Shown in pieces: positions 45,598-54,344 of a stretch of DNA of 64,000 bases. The number at the start of each line of letters is the position of its first letter. Position 1 is the stretch's first letter. The translations under genes were made by a program, and so were the position numbers. Source of the DNA: JAAUTT01 sp963846585 (lineage in GTDB: Bacteria; Bacteroidota; Bacteroidia; Bacteroidales; JAAUTT01); NCBI GenBank assembly GCA_963846585.1, contig CAWJWO010000015.1, positions 434,001 through 498,000 of the forward strand, read 5' to 3'. Under the pieces are notes generated by a model. The model searched no databases. It had not been told where the DNA came from and saw only the letters and a list, made by a program, of their open reading frames with translations.

Positions 45598-45644
45598 AAT
45601 TAACTATGTTTAATTTTAACAAAAATATAATATTTACCTTAAAG

Positions 45645-47138
45645 TTAATTTATTTCGTCTGACTCTATAACCCAGGTGTCTTTAGAACCTCCACCCTGGG
45701 AGGAATTCACTATAAGGCTGCCACTTTTGAGAGCAACTCTTGAAAGGCCTCCTTTTAATACATACTCTTTTTCTTTTCCCAATAAAGTAAAAGTCCTTAA
45801 ATCAATATGCCTTGGTTGAAATTCATTTTGTCCTTCAATAAAGGTGGAAAGTACAGAAAGGCTCATAATGGGCTGCGCAATAAATCCTCTGGGATTTGAA
45901 TGTATTTTATTCTTTTGTAATTCTATTTCTTCATTGGTTGCCTGGCTGCCTATTAAAATTCCGTAGCCTCCGGATTGATCCACAGGTTTAACTACGAGAT
46001 TTTTGATGTTTTCTAATACATATTTCAGTTCATTTTGTAAATCACACCGATATGTAGGGACATTATTTAAAATAGGATCTTCTCCCAAATAGTACTTTAT
46101 CATTTCAGGCACATATACGTAAACTGCCTTATCATCAGCAATACCATTGCCAATTGCATTTAAGAGGGCTACATTACCTTTACGGTAGGAATTAATTAAT
46201 CCGGGGACTCCCAGTGTAGAATCGGGTCTGAATACCAATGGATCCAAATATTCATCGTCAACCCTCCGGTATATTACATCAACTTTTCTGGCTCCATAAA
46301 CTGTGCGCATATATACAATATCGTTTTCGATATATAAATCCCTTCCTTCAACTAATTCAATTCCCATACTTTGTGCCAGAAAAGAATGCTCGTAATATGC
46401 ACTGTTATATATACCTGGCGTAAGTAGCACACAAACAGGGTTATAATCAATATTTGGACGCACTGACTGCATAGTTTCTAGTAATGCTTCGGGATAATCG
46501 GCCACGGATGCAATTTTAAACTGTGAAAATATTTTAGATAAGGTTTTTTTCATTGCTTCCCGGTTGGCCAAAACATAACTGACACCTGAAGGACACCTGA
46601 TGTTATCTTCCAGCACATAATAATTTCCATCGTTGTGTTTTATAATATCAGTACCTGAAATATGATTATAGATATTACCAGCCGGTACAAAATCGTCCAT
46701 ATATTTATTGAGATTACCGCATGATAAAATCAAATCAACCGGAATTTTCTTGTCCTTAAGAATGTGTTTATCATGATAAATATCGAATAGGAATAAATTA
46801 ATAGCTTTATTTCGCTGGATTAATCCATGTTCAATCAAATTCCATTCTGATAATGGTATAATTCTCGGAAACAGATCGAAAGGAAAAATACGTTCGTTTC
46901 CTTTTGGGTTATTTGAGTATGTTGTAAAAGTTATACCCCTCGCCAAAAAAGATTTTTTAGCATAATCATTTAATATTGCAAATTCCTGGCCTGAATAAAT
47001 TGAAAACATGGAAAGCAACTTTTCGTAAAGCTTGTATGAACCTTTACTAGGACTGAAAACTTCATCCAGAAGACCCTCTTTTTCAGAATAGCTTCCGAAT
47101 AAATCAGATGACACAACATCATAAGGGTATGTTTTCAT
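45645..47138 (-). CDS. Circularly permuted ATP-grasp protein (stand-alone)
   Basis: A 497-residue protein of the DUF404/DUF407 circularly permuted ATP-grasp family. Key stretches are DVIYRRVDDEYLDPL, LLNAIGNGIADDKAVY, LVVKPVDQSGGYGI (glycine-rich nucleotide loop) and a C-terminal LIVNSSQGGGSKDTWV. Unlike the fused paralogue on the other strand it keeps all the expected glycines and acidic residues, so it is the likelier active ligase. It is the first gene of the minus-strand set. Confidence 0.85.
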   Translation of the reverse strand: MKTYPYDVVSSDLFGSYSEKEGLLDEVFSPSKGSYKLYEKLLSMFSIYSGQEFAILNDYAKKSFLARGITFTTYSNNPKGNERIFPFDLFPRIIPLSEWNLIEHGLIQRNKAINLFLFDIYHDKHILKDKKIPVDLILSCGNLNKYMDDFVPAGNIYNHISGTDIIKHNDGNYYVLEDNIRCPSGVSYVLANREAMKKTLSKIFSQFKIASVADYPEALLETMQSVRPNIDYNPVCVLLTPGIYNSAYYEHSFLAQSMGIELVEGRDLYIENDIVYMRTVYGARKVDVIYRRVDDEYLDPLVFRPDSTLGVPGLINSYRKGNVALLNAIGNGIADDKAVYVYVPEMIKYYLGEDPILNNVPTYRCDLQNELKYVLENIKNLVVKPVDQSGGYGILIGSQATNEEIELQKNKIHSNPRGFIAQPIMSLSVLSTFIEGQNEFQPRHIDLRTFTLLGKEKEYVLKGGLSRVALKSGSLIVNSSQGGGSKDTWVIESDEIN

Positions 47139-47495
47139 ATTTTTATATTTTTTAATAAAATATGCTAATATTATAATGGTAAATATACATAAATTATTGC
47201 TTATTTAAAATATATTAGTCAATTAAAAGGGGGGTGTTAGTAAAATATTAACCTTTTATTAACCTTTATTACATTTAAGTAGCTTTTATTAAATTAATCT
47301 ACATAAAAGTTGGAATTGTAAATGCAATATATTGCGTAATTAGTTCATTATAAATCTGATATATTATTGGCATTATAATTGTTTAAAACTAATTAATGAA
47401 AAGTCTATTTTTTGCTTTGCGTTATCTTTTTGAGTTTATATCGATATAACTTTATTATTAACCGATTCAATTTTACAAACTAAAAAATTTGAATT
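47139..47495. other. Divergent spacer with a candidate operator palindrome at 47436-47449
   Basis: A 357-bp AT-rich spacer without a gene between the divergent ATP-grasp and porin genes. It holds the perfect 14-bp palindrome ttatatcgatataa at 47436-47449, 46 bp before the porin start. A wider gttat (47421-47425) / ataac (47446-47450) repeat surrounds it. TATA-rich palindromes with GTTAT/ATAAC ends recall ModE operators, and a ModE-like gene lies in the downstream locus. No convincing -33/-7 pair is seen. Confidence 0.45.
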
Positions 47496-48815
47496 ATGAA
47501 AAATCTATTATTGTTCTTATTGATCTTATTTTCAATTGAATTTGTTATTTACGGACAAACTTCTGAATTTAAACCGTCCGGAAATTTATGGGGTTATGTT
47601 TTTGGTGATTACTATTATATGGCACACACTGACTCTTTGGGCAGAGGTGCAGGTAATGTACAATATAAACCTTATTCACCTTCCAATAATACAACCAGTA
47701 ATGCCACCTCAGCAAATGCATTTCAAATACGGCGTTTATATTTGGGTTACGATTATCAATTTGCACCAAAGTTAACAGGTTATATGGTTTTAGCTCATGA
47801 ACAAAATTTGGATGCAAATGGTTACAACACAACTTATTTAAAATTTGCCTATGTCAAATGGTCTGACATTTTTCCCATGAATAATTTAATTATTGGTCAG
47901 CTTGTAACCCCTACTTATGCTCCCGTTCCATTTGGTACTGAACCTCTTATGCGCTACCGTGCTATTGAAAGGACAATTATCGATATGCACAACAACGATA
48001 ATGTATCTGATTTAGGCGTTGAATTAGAAGGAAATATATGGCGGGGAACTTCGTGTGATTCGTTCAGGCCAAATATTATAGGCTACATGATTGAGTTTGG
48101 TAACGGTAATAATGCCAAACCGGAGAATGACGGGTATAAAACTATCAGGGTTAACATCTATGCCAGTATAATGCAACAAAAAATCACATTAGGGCTTAAT
48201 AGTAACTTCAATACTGTGGTACTTAGTCCGGTAACCCAAACAGAACATTTGTACAAAGGTTATTTTAACTTTAAAGCCAACAAATTTAGTATTGGCACTG
48301 AAGTATTTACCCAGTATTGGACGAATAGCGCAAAATTATCGGTTTCAACTCCGACAAACCCTGTATTTAAAGATGTAGTAATGTTTGGTTGGTCTGGATT
48401 TATGTCAGGGAAAATATTAGAAAACCTTAATTTTTTCGCCCGGTTGGATATATACAATCCTGACATCCTGTATCATAATTCAGATACTTACACTTCCGTG
48501 CCATCAATCATTTTACCTGCTTATATCCAGCCAGGTACTGTTACAACAGTAACATCACCATTTGTACTTAATGCAAATCAAATAAACCAGGCAGCAGTAT
48601 TTTCAAGACAAATATTCTACACTCTTGCCTTGGATTATACTCCTGTTAAACGTTTTCATATTATGCCGAATATATGGGCAGATAATTTTAAAAGTTTGGT
48701 AAATGTTCCGTCACGTGCAGCACATGCTAAATTTGATTATGATTTTGTTCCACGTCTAACATTCTATTATATTTTCAATACCGCGAAGAATGTATACAAT
48801 AATGGGATGGACTAA
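47496..48815 (+). CDS. Outer-membrane porin-like beta-barrel protein
   Basis: A 439-residue protein with a signal peptide (MKNLLLFLLILFSIEFVIYGQ) and alternating amphipathic strands typical of a porin (for example GNLWGYVFGDYYYMAH and FQIRRLYLGYDYQFAPKLTGYM), ending in an aromatic-rich last strand region (LTFYYIFN). It resembles phosphate-selective OprO/P-type porins in layout. Its position upstream of mop-modE-modABC suggests a channel for an oxyanion such as molybdate, but that is inference. A hairpin lies between it and mop. Confidence 0.72.
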   Translation: MKNLLLFLLILFSIEFVIYGQTSEFKPSGNLWGYVFGDYYYMAHTDSLGRGAGNVQYKPYSPSNNTTSNATSANAFQIRRLYLGYDYQFAPKLTGYMVLAHEQNLDANGYNTTYLKFAYVKWSDIFPMNNLIIGQLVTPTYAPVPFGTEPLMRYRAIERTIIDMHNNDNVSDLGVELEGNIWRGTSCDSFRPNIIGYMIEFGNGNNAKPENDGYKTIRVNIYASIMQQKITLGLNSNFNTVVLSPVTQTEHLYKGYFNFKANKFSIGTEVFTQYWTNSAKLSVSTPTNPVFKDVVMFGWSGFMSGKILENLNFFARLDIYNPDILYHNSDTYTSVPSIILPAYIQPGTVTTVTSPFVLNANQINQAAVFSRQIFYTLALDYTPVKRFHIMPNIWADNFKSLVNVPSRAAHAKFDYDFVPRLTFYYIFNTAKNVYNNGMD

Positions 48816-48844
48816 AAATAAGTTATGGAAAAGTAGTTAAGTAA

Positions 48845-48874
48845 CCTTAGAGAAAATTAAATTTTTCTTAAAGG
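48845..48874 (+). terminator. Imperfect hairpin after the porin gene
   Basis: The arms ccttagagaaaa and tttttcttaaagg pair over about 11 bp with one mismatch and one G:U, about 30 bp after the porin stop. No clean T-run follows, so it may be a weak terminator or a processing/stability element between the porin gene and mop. Confidence 0.35.
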
Positions 48875-48957
48875 TTTAATAAATAATCTTAATTATTAAT
48901 TATATAATTTAGTATTTTTAAAATACAAATAGTAGAAATAATTAAAAATTTAAAGCT

Positions 48958-49164
48958 ATGAAAATTAGTGCACGTAATAATATAAATGGTAAAGTGATTG
49001 ATATTAAAGAGGGAGCAGTGATGGCAAAGGTTACTGTTGATATCGGGAATGGCAATAAAATTACTTCGGTTATTACAACTGACAGTGTTAAGGAATTGGA
49101 CCTTAAAAAGGGTGATGATGTGGTTGCAATTATAAAATCAACTGAAGTAATGATTGGAAAATAG
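48958..49164 (+). CDS. mop: Molbindin (Mop) molybdate-binding protein
   Basis: A 68-residue single TOBE domain: MKISARNNINGKVIDIKEGAVMAKVTV... ending VAIIKSTEVMIGK, a near-complete match to Mop proteins, which bind molybdate as a hexamer and store or sense it. It sits before modE. Both ModE and ModC here lack their usual TOBE domains, so this free Mop may supply the molybdate-binding function. Confidence 0.9.
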   Translation: MKISARNNINGKVIDIKEGAVMAKVTVDIGNGNKITSVITTDSVKELDLKKGDDVVAIIKSTEVMIGK

Positions 49165-49185
49165 TAATATTTCAATATTTATTAA

Positions 49186-49542
49186 ATGAATAATCGGTCG
49201 CAGTTCAATATTGAAGGCAATATCCGGATTATGAAAGGGGATGAATTGTTTATAGGGCCTAAACAATATCAGTTATTCAAGCAAATTATAAAAGATGGTT
49301 CATTAAATGCTGCATCTCAGAATTTGAGAATTTCATATCAACATGCCTGGAATATTTTAAATAAGATGAATCATATTTCCCCTTTACCTTTGATAATAAG
49401 TTATAAAGGAGGGATTGACGGAGGAGGCTGCAGGATTACCAATTTTGGTTTGCAGGTAATTCAATTGATTGAAATAAAAGAAGATAAGATGAATAAATTT
49501 TTATCAGTTATAAATCGGGATTTTGATTTGTGTTCTTTCTAA
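49186..49542 (+). CDS. modE: ModE-like winged-helix regulator without TOBE domains
   Basis: A 118-residue protein matching only the LysR-like N-terminal DNA-binding domain of ModE: GPKQYQLFKQIIKDGSLNAASQNLRISYQHAWNILNKMN (helix-turn-helix) and GGIDGGGCRITNFGLQVIQLI (wing). The two C-terminal molybdate-binding domains of E. coli ModE are missing. It probably regulates the mod genes and perhaps nif. It could act with the adjacent Mop. Confidence 0.85.
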   Translation: MNNRSQFNIEGNIRIMKGDELFIGPKQYQLFKQIIKDGSLNAASQNLRISYQHAWNILNKMNHISPLPLIISYKGGIDGGGCRITNFGLQVIQLIEIKEDKMNKFLSVINRDFDLCSF

Positions 49543-49634
49543 GATTAGAAGTTAATTATTAATATAACATAAGGTTTAATTTTATATAGGATTGGTTTAT
49601 ATGTAATTTAACATTTCTTATTATTTAAAATATA

Positions 49635-50393
49635 ATGATAAATATTATAAAAAGTAAAATGAGACAACTGTTGATATTGTTTTTAATAGTTTTTTCTATA
49701 AATATTAAAGGGCAAATTATAAAAATTGCTGCTGCCGGAAATCTCAGGTTTACTCTTGAAGATATAAAGACCAGATATATAAAACTAAATCCCGGTACAG
49801 TAATAGAAATAACTATAGGATCATCCGGTGCATTGTTTCAGCAAATATCTAATGGAGAAGATTTCGATATATTTATGTCGGCAGACAGAATATATCCCGA
49901 TAAACTTAAAACACAAAGAATTATTTCAAGTGATGTCCAGGTATATGCTTATGGTATGCTTGTTATGTGGAGTAATACTTTGGATTTATCAAAAGGAGTC
50001 AACATTCTTACTGAAAGCTCAGTTCACCGTATTTCAATTGCTAAACCTGAAGTTGCACCTTATGGTGAAAGGGCAATAGAATGTTTGAAATATTACAATA
50101 TATTTGATAAAGTAAAAAATAAAATTGTATATGCCGATAATATTTCACAGGCAGCTCAATACGTTCAAACAGGTAATGCTGAAGTCGGTTTTATAGCCCA
50201 AGCTCTTACCGTGGATCCGGATATGAAGGGTTCAGTATATATTTTGGATGAAAAGAGTTACAAACCTATTGAACAAGCTTTAGTAATTTTAAAAAGTGGA
50301 AATAGTAATCCTGAAGCAATGAAATTTGTGAAATTTTTGTTTAGTAATGATTGTAAACTTCTATTTGAAAAATATGGGTTTAAAGTGCCCTGA
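49635..50393 (+). CDS. modA: Molybdate ABC transporter, substrate-binding protein
   Basis: A 252-residue periplasmic binding protein. The signal peptide ends near KGQ (residue 27). Ligand-contact motifs are AAAGNLRFTLEDI near 32 and SSGALFQQISNGEDFDIFMSAD near 60-81, the ModA pattern. ATG 49659 (MRQLLILFL) is an alternative start that gives a more typical signal peptide. It is followed 5 bp later by modB. Confidence 0.9.
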   Translation: MINIIKSKMRQLLILFLIVFSINIKGQIIKIAAAGNLRFTLEDIKTRYIKLNPGTVIEITIGSSGALFQQISNGEDFDIFMSADRIYPDKLKTQRIISSDVQVYAYGMLVMWSNTLDLSKGVNILTESSVHRISIAKPEVAPYGERAIECLKYYNIFDKVKNKIVYADNISQAAQYVQTGNAEVGFIAQALTVDPDMKGSVYILDEKSYKPIEQALVILKSGNSNPEAMKFVKFLFSNDCKLLFEKYGFKVP

Positions 50394-50398
50394 CTATT

Positions 50399-51079
50399 AT
50401 GGATGCTCAATTTATTCAAACATTATGGGTGACATTTAAACTTGCTTTTTTAACAACATTAAGTTTAATAATTATTGGATTTCCAATAGCTTATTGGTTA
50501 ACTTATTCGAAAGTAAAAATTAAGCCTGTAATAGAAGCTCTGGTCAGTATGCCTATGGTATTACCACCTTCCGTAATTGGTTATTATATGTTGATTATAT
50601 ACAGTCCACATAACTGGTTTGGGGCATTTCTAAGAAAAACATTTGATTTAAATCTTGCATTTACCTTTGAAGGTGTATTAATTGCATCTGTAATATTTAG
50701 TTTACCATTTATGGTACAACCCCTTCATAATGGATTGCGTTTATTGCCAGATAGTTTGCGCGAAGCTTCGTATACTCTTGGTAAATCAAAAATGACAACT
50801 TTTTTAAAAGTTTTGGTTCCCAACATTAAATCATCTGTTATTACAGGCATTGCACTAACATTTGCTCACAGTATAGGAGAATTTGGTGTTGTATTAATGG
50901 TTGGAGGCAACATGCCAGGCCAGACCCGTGTTGCATCAATTGCTATCTATGATGAAGTACAGGCTTTAAACTTCTCAACCGCCAACAGGTATGCATTTAT
51001 ACTTTTTGTAATTTCATTTGTATTACTTACAACTATTTACAGTGTAAATAAAAAATATGATACATGGCGGATGATATAA
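50399..51079 (+). CDS. modB: Molybdate ABC transporter, permease
   Basis: A 226-residue inner-membrane permease with five to six transmembrane helices and the EAA loop (EASYTLGKSKMTTFLKVLVPNIKSSVITGIALTFAHSIGEFG). The phrase MPMVLPPSVIGYYML is characteristic of ModB/CysT permeases. It overlaps modC by 16 bp. Confidence 0.93.
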   Translation: MDAQFIQTLWVTFKLAFLTTLSLIIIGFPIAYWLTYSKVKIKPVIEALVSMPMVLPPSVIGYYMLIIYSPHNWFGAFLRKTFDLNLAFTFEGVLIASVIFSLPFMVQPLHNGLRLLPDSLREASYTLGKSKMTTFLKVLVPNIKSSVITGIALTFAHSIGEFGVVLMVGGNMPGQTRVASIAIYDEVQALNFSTANRYAFILFVISFVLLTTIYSVNKKYDTWRMI

Positions 51080-51810
51080 TTACTATTGATATCGAAAAGT
51101 TAATGTTTACTAACGAAGGTAAAATAAAACTGGCCATTAATACAGAAATTAAGGGGAGAGAGCTGGTAGCTTTATTTGGTTCGTCAGGTTCAGGTAAAAC
51201 TACTCTTTTGAGAATATTGGCCGGACTCACAAAACCTGACAGGGGATTTGTGAAATTTGGAAATAATGTTTGGTTCGATTCTAAGAATAAAATCAACCTT
51301 ACACCTCAGGCAAGGAATATTAGTTTAATGTTTCAGGATTACGCGCTTTTTCCGAATATGACAGTTGAACAAAACATTCAGTATGCACAAACAATCAAGG
51401 ATTATACCATTGTAAATGATTTGATAAATACATTTGGCTTAAGTGAATTTATAAAACGTAAACCAGACCAGTTATCTGGTGGACAAAAACAACGTTTAGC
51501 CCTGGCAAGGGCCCTTGCTCGTAAACCTAACCTTTTATTACTTGATGAACCTCTTTCTTCACTGGACTATGAAATGCGCCTGGCACTCCAGGGTGAAATT
51601 GTCCAGGCACATGAATTATCGCATGGAACAACCATTATTGTAAGTCATGATATTAATGAAGTTTGCAGGCTTGCATCAAGGGTACTTTGTCTCGATAACG
51701 GGACAATCACATTTAATGGTACTCCCGATAAAATATTTACTGACAGAGGATTCAGCAATAGGAATATCCATAATACCGGGTATATTTCAAAAATCCCTAA
51801 GAATATTTAA
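51064..51810 (+). CDS. modC: Molybdate ABC transporter, ATPase
   Basis: A 248-residue ABC ATPase: Walker A GSSGSGKTT near residue 39, Q-loop LMFQDYALFPNM, signature LSGGQKQR near 136, Walker B LLLLDEPLSSLD near 157. The C-terminal TOBE domain found in longer ModC proteins is absent. It starts inside modB, so the three transport genes are translationally coupled. It ends the plus-strand mod locus. Confidence 0.92.
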   Translation: MADDIITIDIEKLMFTNEGKIKLAINTEIKGRELVALFGSSGSGKTTLLRILAGLTKPDRGFVKFGNNVWFDSKNKINLTPQARNISLMFQDYALFPNMTVEQNIQYAQTIKDYTIVNDLINTFGLSEFIKRKPDQLSGGQKQRLALARALARKPNLLLLDEPLSSLDYEMRLALQGEIVQAHELSHGTTIIVSHDINEVCRLASRVLCLDNGTITFNGTPDKIFTDRGFSNRNIHNTGYISKIPKNI

Positions 51811-51939
51811 TCCTCTTAAACTATTATATCTATTATCCGACCGTAATTTCTCAACTGGCAAGTCTTTGTTTTTTTCAAGCCATCCGATGGTTACATTATC
51901 GCGATTATCTTATCCTGGATAAAATGGTTCCATTATATT

Positions 51940-52335
51940 TTAAACAGTAACCATACAGATATTGTGGGCAATAACACTAATTTGATCAATTGCCCCGGTC
52001 AAGTCAATTATTTCATCTTCTGATGGGTTTGTTCGTGAATACTTATCAATAGAGCAAATAGATTGAATGCTCTCGTATTTTAAGATTCGTTTTTTTAGAA
52101 TACCGTCAATTGGTATAACTGTCTCCAAGGCAGAAATAAGGTCCAAAAAAGTGTGATTTTCAGGTAAAGTTTTATAAAAATCCATTATTGCCATGATATA
52201 ACTTTCTAAAGACATTGAAATTAAATTATAACGGATGTCGGTACCAAATCGCTTTGTTGACTTGGGCGATACTGCTTTTCGGTAATCATCGCCATCTTTA
52301 AGCCATGTATGCCAGTTTAGTTTTCTATTTAACAT
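51940..52335 (-). CDS. Small helical protein of unknown function (HEPN-like?) in the nif block
   Basis: A 131-residue protein that I do not recognise with certainty. It is predicted all-helical, and the pattern RYNLISMSLESYIMAIMDFY ... HTFLDLISALE resembles HEPN-fold helices, although the catalytic RX4-6H motif of HEPN RNases is not evident. It lies 8 bp behind the NifX-family gene, so the two are probably co-expressed and it may take part in cofactor handling. That role is inference from position. Confidence 0.6.
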   Translation of the reverse strand: MLNRKLNWHTWLKDGDDYRKAVSPKSTKRFGTDIRYNLISMSLESYIMAIMDFYKTLPENHTFLDLISALETVIPIDGILKKRILKYESIQSICSIDKYSRTNPSEDEIIDLTGAIDQISVIAHNICMVTV

Positions 52336-52343
52336 AATTGATT

Positions 52344-52733
52344 TTAATTAAATGATATATCGTGTGAGCTTTTGCAATCGCAACTAATTACACCAATTGC
52401 TGATTTTACAGGAAAAAGAGTGAGTTGATTTAATTCAAACAACTTTATGTTTTCTTCAATACTATCTGTTTCTGATTTATATACCTTTAAACCAACATCA
52501 TTAAACAGAGATAAGGTCATGAGTTCAATCTCACTGGTAATAATTGTGGAAATGCCTTTCAACTTTAACTGAATACTCAAATTACCTTCATTAATGCTTA
52601 TTTCCTTTTTGTTAAACCATTGGTAATTATTGGCAGTGCTATCATAAATACAAACAAAATTAGTATTATGAAAACCACTAACTATTATGCTGTTACCTTC
52701 GCTATTATCTGTTACGGGTATTATTATTTTCAT
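52344..52733 (-). CDS. nifX: NifX/NafY-family iron-molybdenum cluster-binding protein
   Basis: A 129-residue protein of the dinitrogenase iron-molybdenum cofactor family. MKIIIPVTDN at the start, SGFHNTNFVCIYD and GISTIITSEIELMTLSLFNDVGLKVYKSE are typical of the domain that also ends NifB. A C-terminal CDC adds possible metal ligands. Members carry NifB-co or FeMo-co precursors. It shares the strand of the nif operon but is separated from citrate synthase by 184 bp, so it may have its own promoter. The symbol denotes family only. Confidence 0.75.
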   Translation of the reverse strand: MKIIIPVTDNSEGNSIIVSGFHNTNFVCIYDSTANNYQWFNKKEISINEGNLSIQLKLKGISTIITSEIELMTLSLFNDVGLKVYKSETDSIEENIKLFELNQLTLFPVKSAIGVISCDCKSSHDISFN

Positions 52734-52870
52734 GTTATTCTTGTTTTATCATTATTATTGTTGAAAAAATTGGATGTTTCATATTATATATATTATAAAA
52801 AGTGTGCCAAATTTTATATTATTAATTATTAGCGTTTTAATAATTTTAATTATTAAATTTATACACATAT

Positions 52871-52898
52871 ATGTAACCTTTTAAAGCGAAGATTACAT
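52871..52898 (-). terminator. Hairpin downstream of the citrate synthase gene
   Basis: atgtaacctt (52871-52880) pairs with aagattacat (52889-52898) over 10 bp with one G:U and an 8-nt loop, 20 bp after the citrate synthase stop. In the direction of the gene no T-run follows, so termination is uncertain. It may only stabilise the 3' end. Confidence 0.4.
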
Positions 52899-52917
52899 TT
52901 TAGTAGGATTGACTTAA

Positions 52918-54285
52918 CTATTTTCTATCCAATAAATTAACATAAGGTTGTTTGCCAAATACATCTTTATAGGCAGGCCGGATAATTCTCCTGGAATCGA
53001 ATATTAATTCCTCCAACCTGTGAGAACACCAACCGGCAATACGCGACATTGCAAATAAGGGAGTATAAACCGTTTCTTTAATTCCAATACAATTGTATAC
53101 AAAACCTGAAAAAAAATCTACATTAGCACAAACTCTTTTGGCTGTTTTATCGCCTTTGAATTCGTAAAATATTTGTGGTGCTAATTTTTCAATACTCACG
53201 TACAACTCAAATTCTTCAAGTCTTCCTTTTTCCATCGCCAGGTCTCTTGCCATTTGTTTTAACATTATTGCCCTTGGATCTGAAATTGTGTAGACAGCAT
53301 GTCCTATACCATAAATTTTACCTGACTCGTCAAAAGCTTCCTTTTTTAATATTTTATATAAATAATCTTTTACCTCAGATTCATTATTCCAGTGTTTTAC
53401 ATTTTCCTTGATATTTTCCATCATGCCAAGTACTTCATGGTTAGCCCCGCCGTGGAGGGGACCTTTTAGTGAAGCTATTGCAGAAGAAACAGCAGAATAA
53501 GTATCTGTTCCTGTAGAACTCGTTACCCTTATTGTGAAAGCAGAATTGTTTCCTCCTCCATGATCGGCATGAAGAATAAGTGCAAGATCTAAAATATCAG
53601 CTTCCAGCTTTGTGTACTTTTCTTCTCCCTTGAGCATTAGCAGGAAATTTTCCGCAGTACTTAATTCCGGGTTAGGATGCCGGATTGAAAGTGTTTTTCG
53701 TTGATATGCATGACGCATTGCATGATAAGAATATGCTATAATTGTCGGAAGTTTAGCAATTAAATTAAGAGACTGATCTACAATATTTTCAACTGAACTA
53801 ACTTCAGCTTTAGTATCGAGAGTATAAATTCCCAATACGGTCCTTGCAAGCATATTCATTATATTATTTCCTTTAAGAGTAAGGATCATATCATTGGTAA
53901 AACTGTCAGGCAGATCTCGCAATGAACCCATATAATGCATAAATTCAACTAATTCAGTTATAGTAGGAAGTTTTCCTGATAATAAAAGATAAACAACTTC
54001 ATCAAAGCCATGCCTGTTTTGATCCTTTGCACCAGTTACCAAATCTTCTACATTGATGCCTCTATATATTAATTGGCCGTCAATAGGAATCAATTGTCCG
54101 TTTTCCTTCTTGTAACCTACTACATCGCCAATATTGGTTAATCCAACCAATACACCCGAATGATCCGCATTTCTTAATCCACGTTTTACACCGTAAGTTT
54201 CGAATAAATCAGATGGGATTATTGAAGCATGTTTAACTTCATTCGTTAATTTGGTAATGAGATCAATATAACTATAATCTTTCAT
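52918..54285 (-). CDS. gltA: Citrate synthase (citrate/2-methylcitrate synthase family)
   Basis: A 455-residue citrate synthase. The N-terminal GLRNADHSGVLVGLTNIGDVVGY is followed by active-site His motifs HADHGGGNNSAFTIR near residue 240 and KGPLHGGANHEVLG near 275, and GIGHAVY near 325. It lies 59 bp behind nifV in the same direction. Citrate synthase would feed 2-oxoglutarate production, the other substrate of NifV, and citrate itself can replace homocitrate in FeMo-co of nifV mutants. Si-type synthase is clear; 2-methylcitrate activity cannot be excluded. Confidence 0.85.
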   Translation of the reverse strand: MKDYSYIDLITKLTNEVKHASIIPSDLFETYGVKRGLRNADHSGVLVGLTNIGDVVGYKKENGQLIPIDGQLIYRGINVEDLVTGAKDQNRHGFDEVVYLLLSGKLPTITELVEFMHYMGSLRDLPDSFTNDMILTLKGNNIMNMLARTVLGIYTLDTKAEVSSVENIVDQSLNLIAKLPTIIAYSYHAMRHAYQRKTLSIRHPNPELSTAENFLLMLKGEEKYTKLEADILDLALILHADHGGGNNSAFTIRVTSSTGTDTYSAVSSAIASLKGPLHGGANHEVLGMMENIKENVKHWNNESEVKDYLYKILKKEAFDESGKIYGIGHAVYTISDPRAIMLKQMARDLAMEKGRLEEFELYVSIEKLAPQIFYEFKGDKTAKRVCANVDFFSGFVYNCIGIKETVYTPLFAMSRIAGWCSHRLEELIFDSRRIIRPAYKDVFGKQPYVNLLDRK

Positions 54286-54344
54286 AAAGTTTATCTGTAA
54301 ATTTAATTTACCAATATATCCAATTTTAATATACCAATTATTTG

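Noticed and set aside
51811..51939. Short plus-strand coding sequence after modC
   Set aside because: The frame there largely overlaps modC in another register and shows no family resemblance; the region is a convergent spacer.
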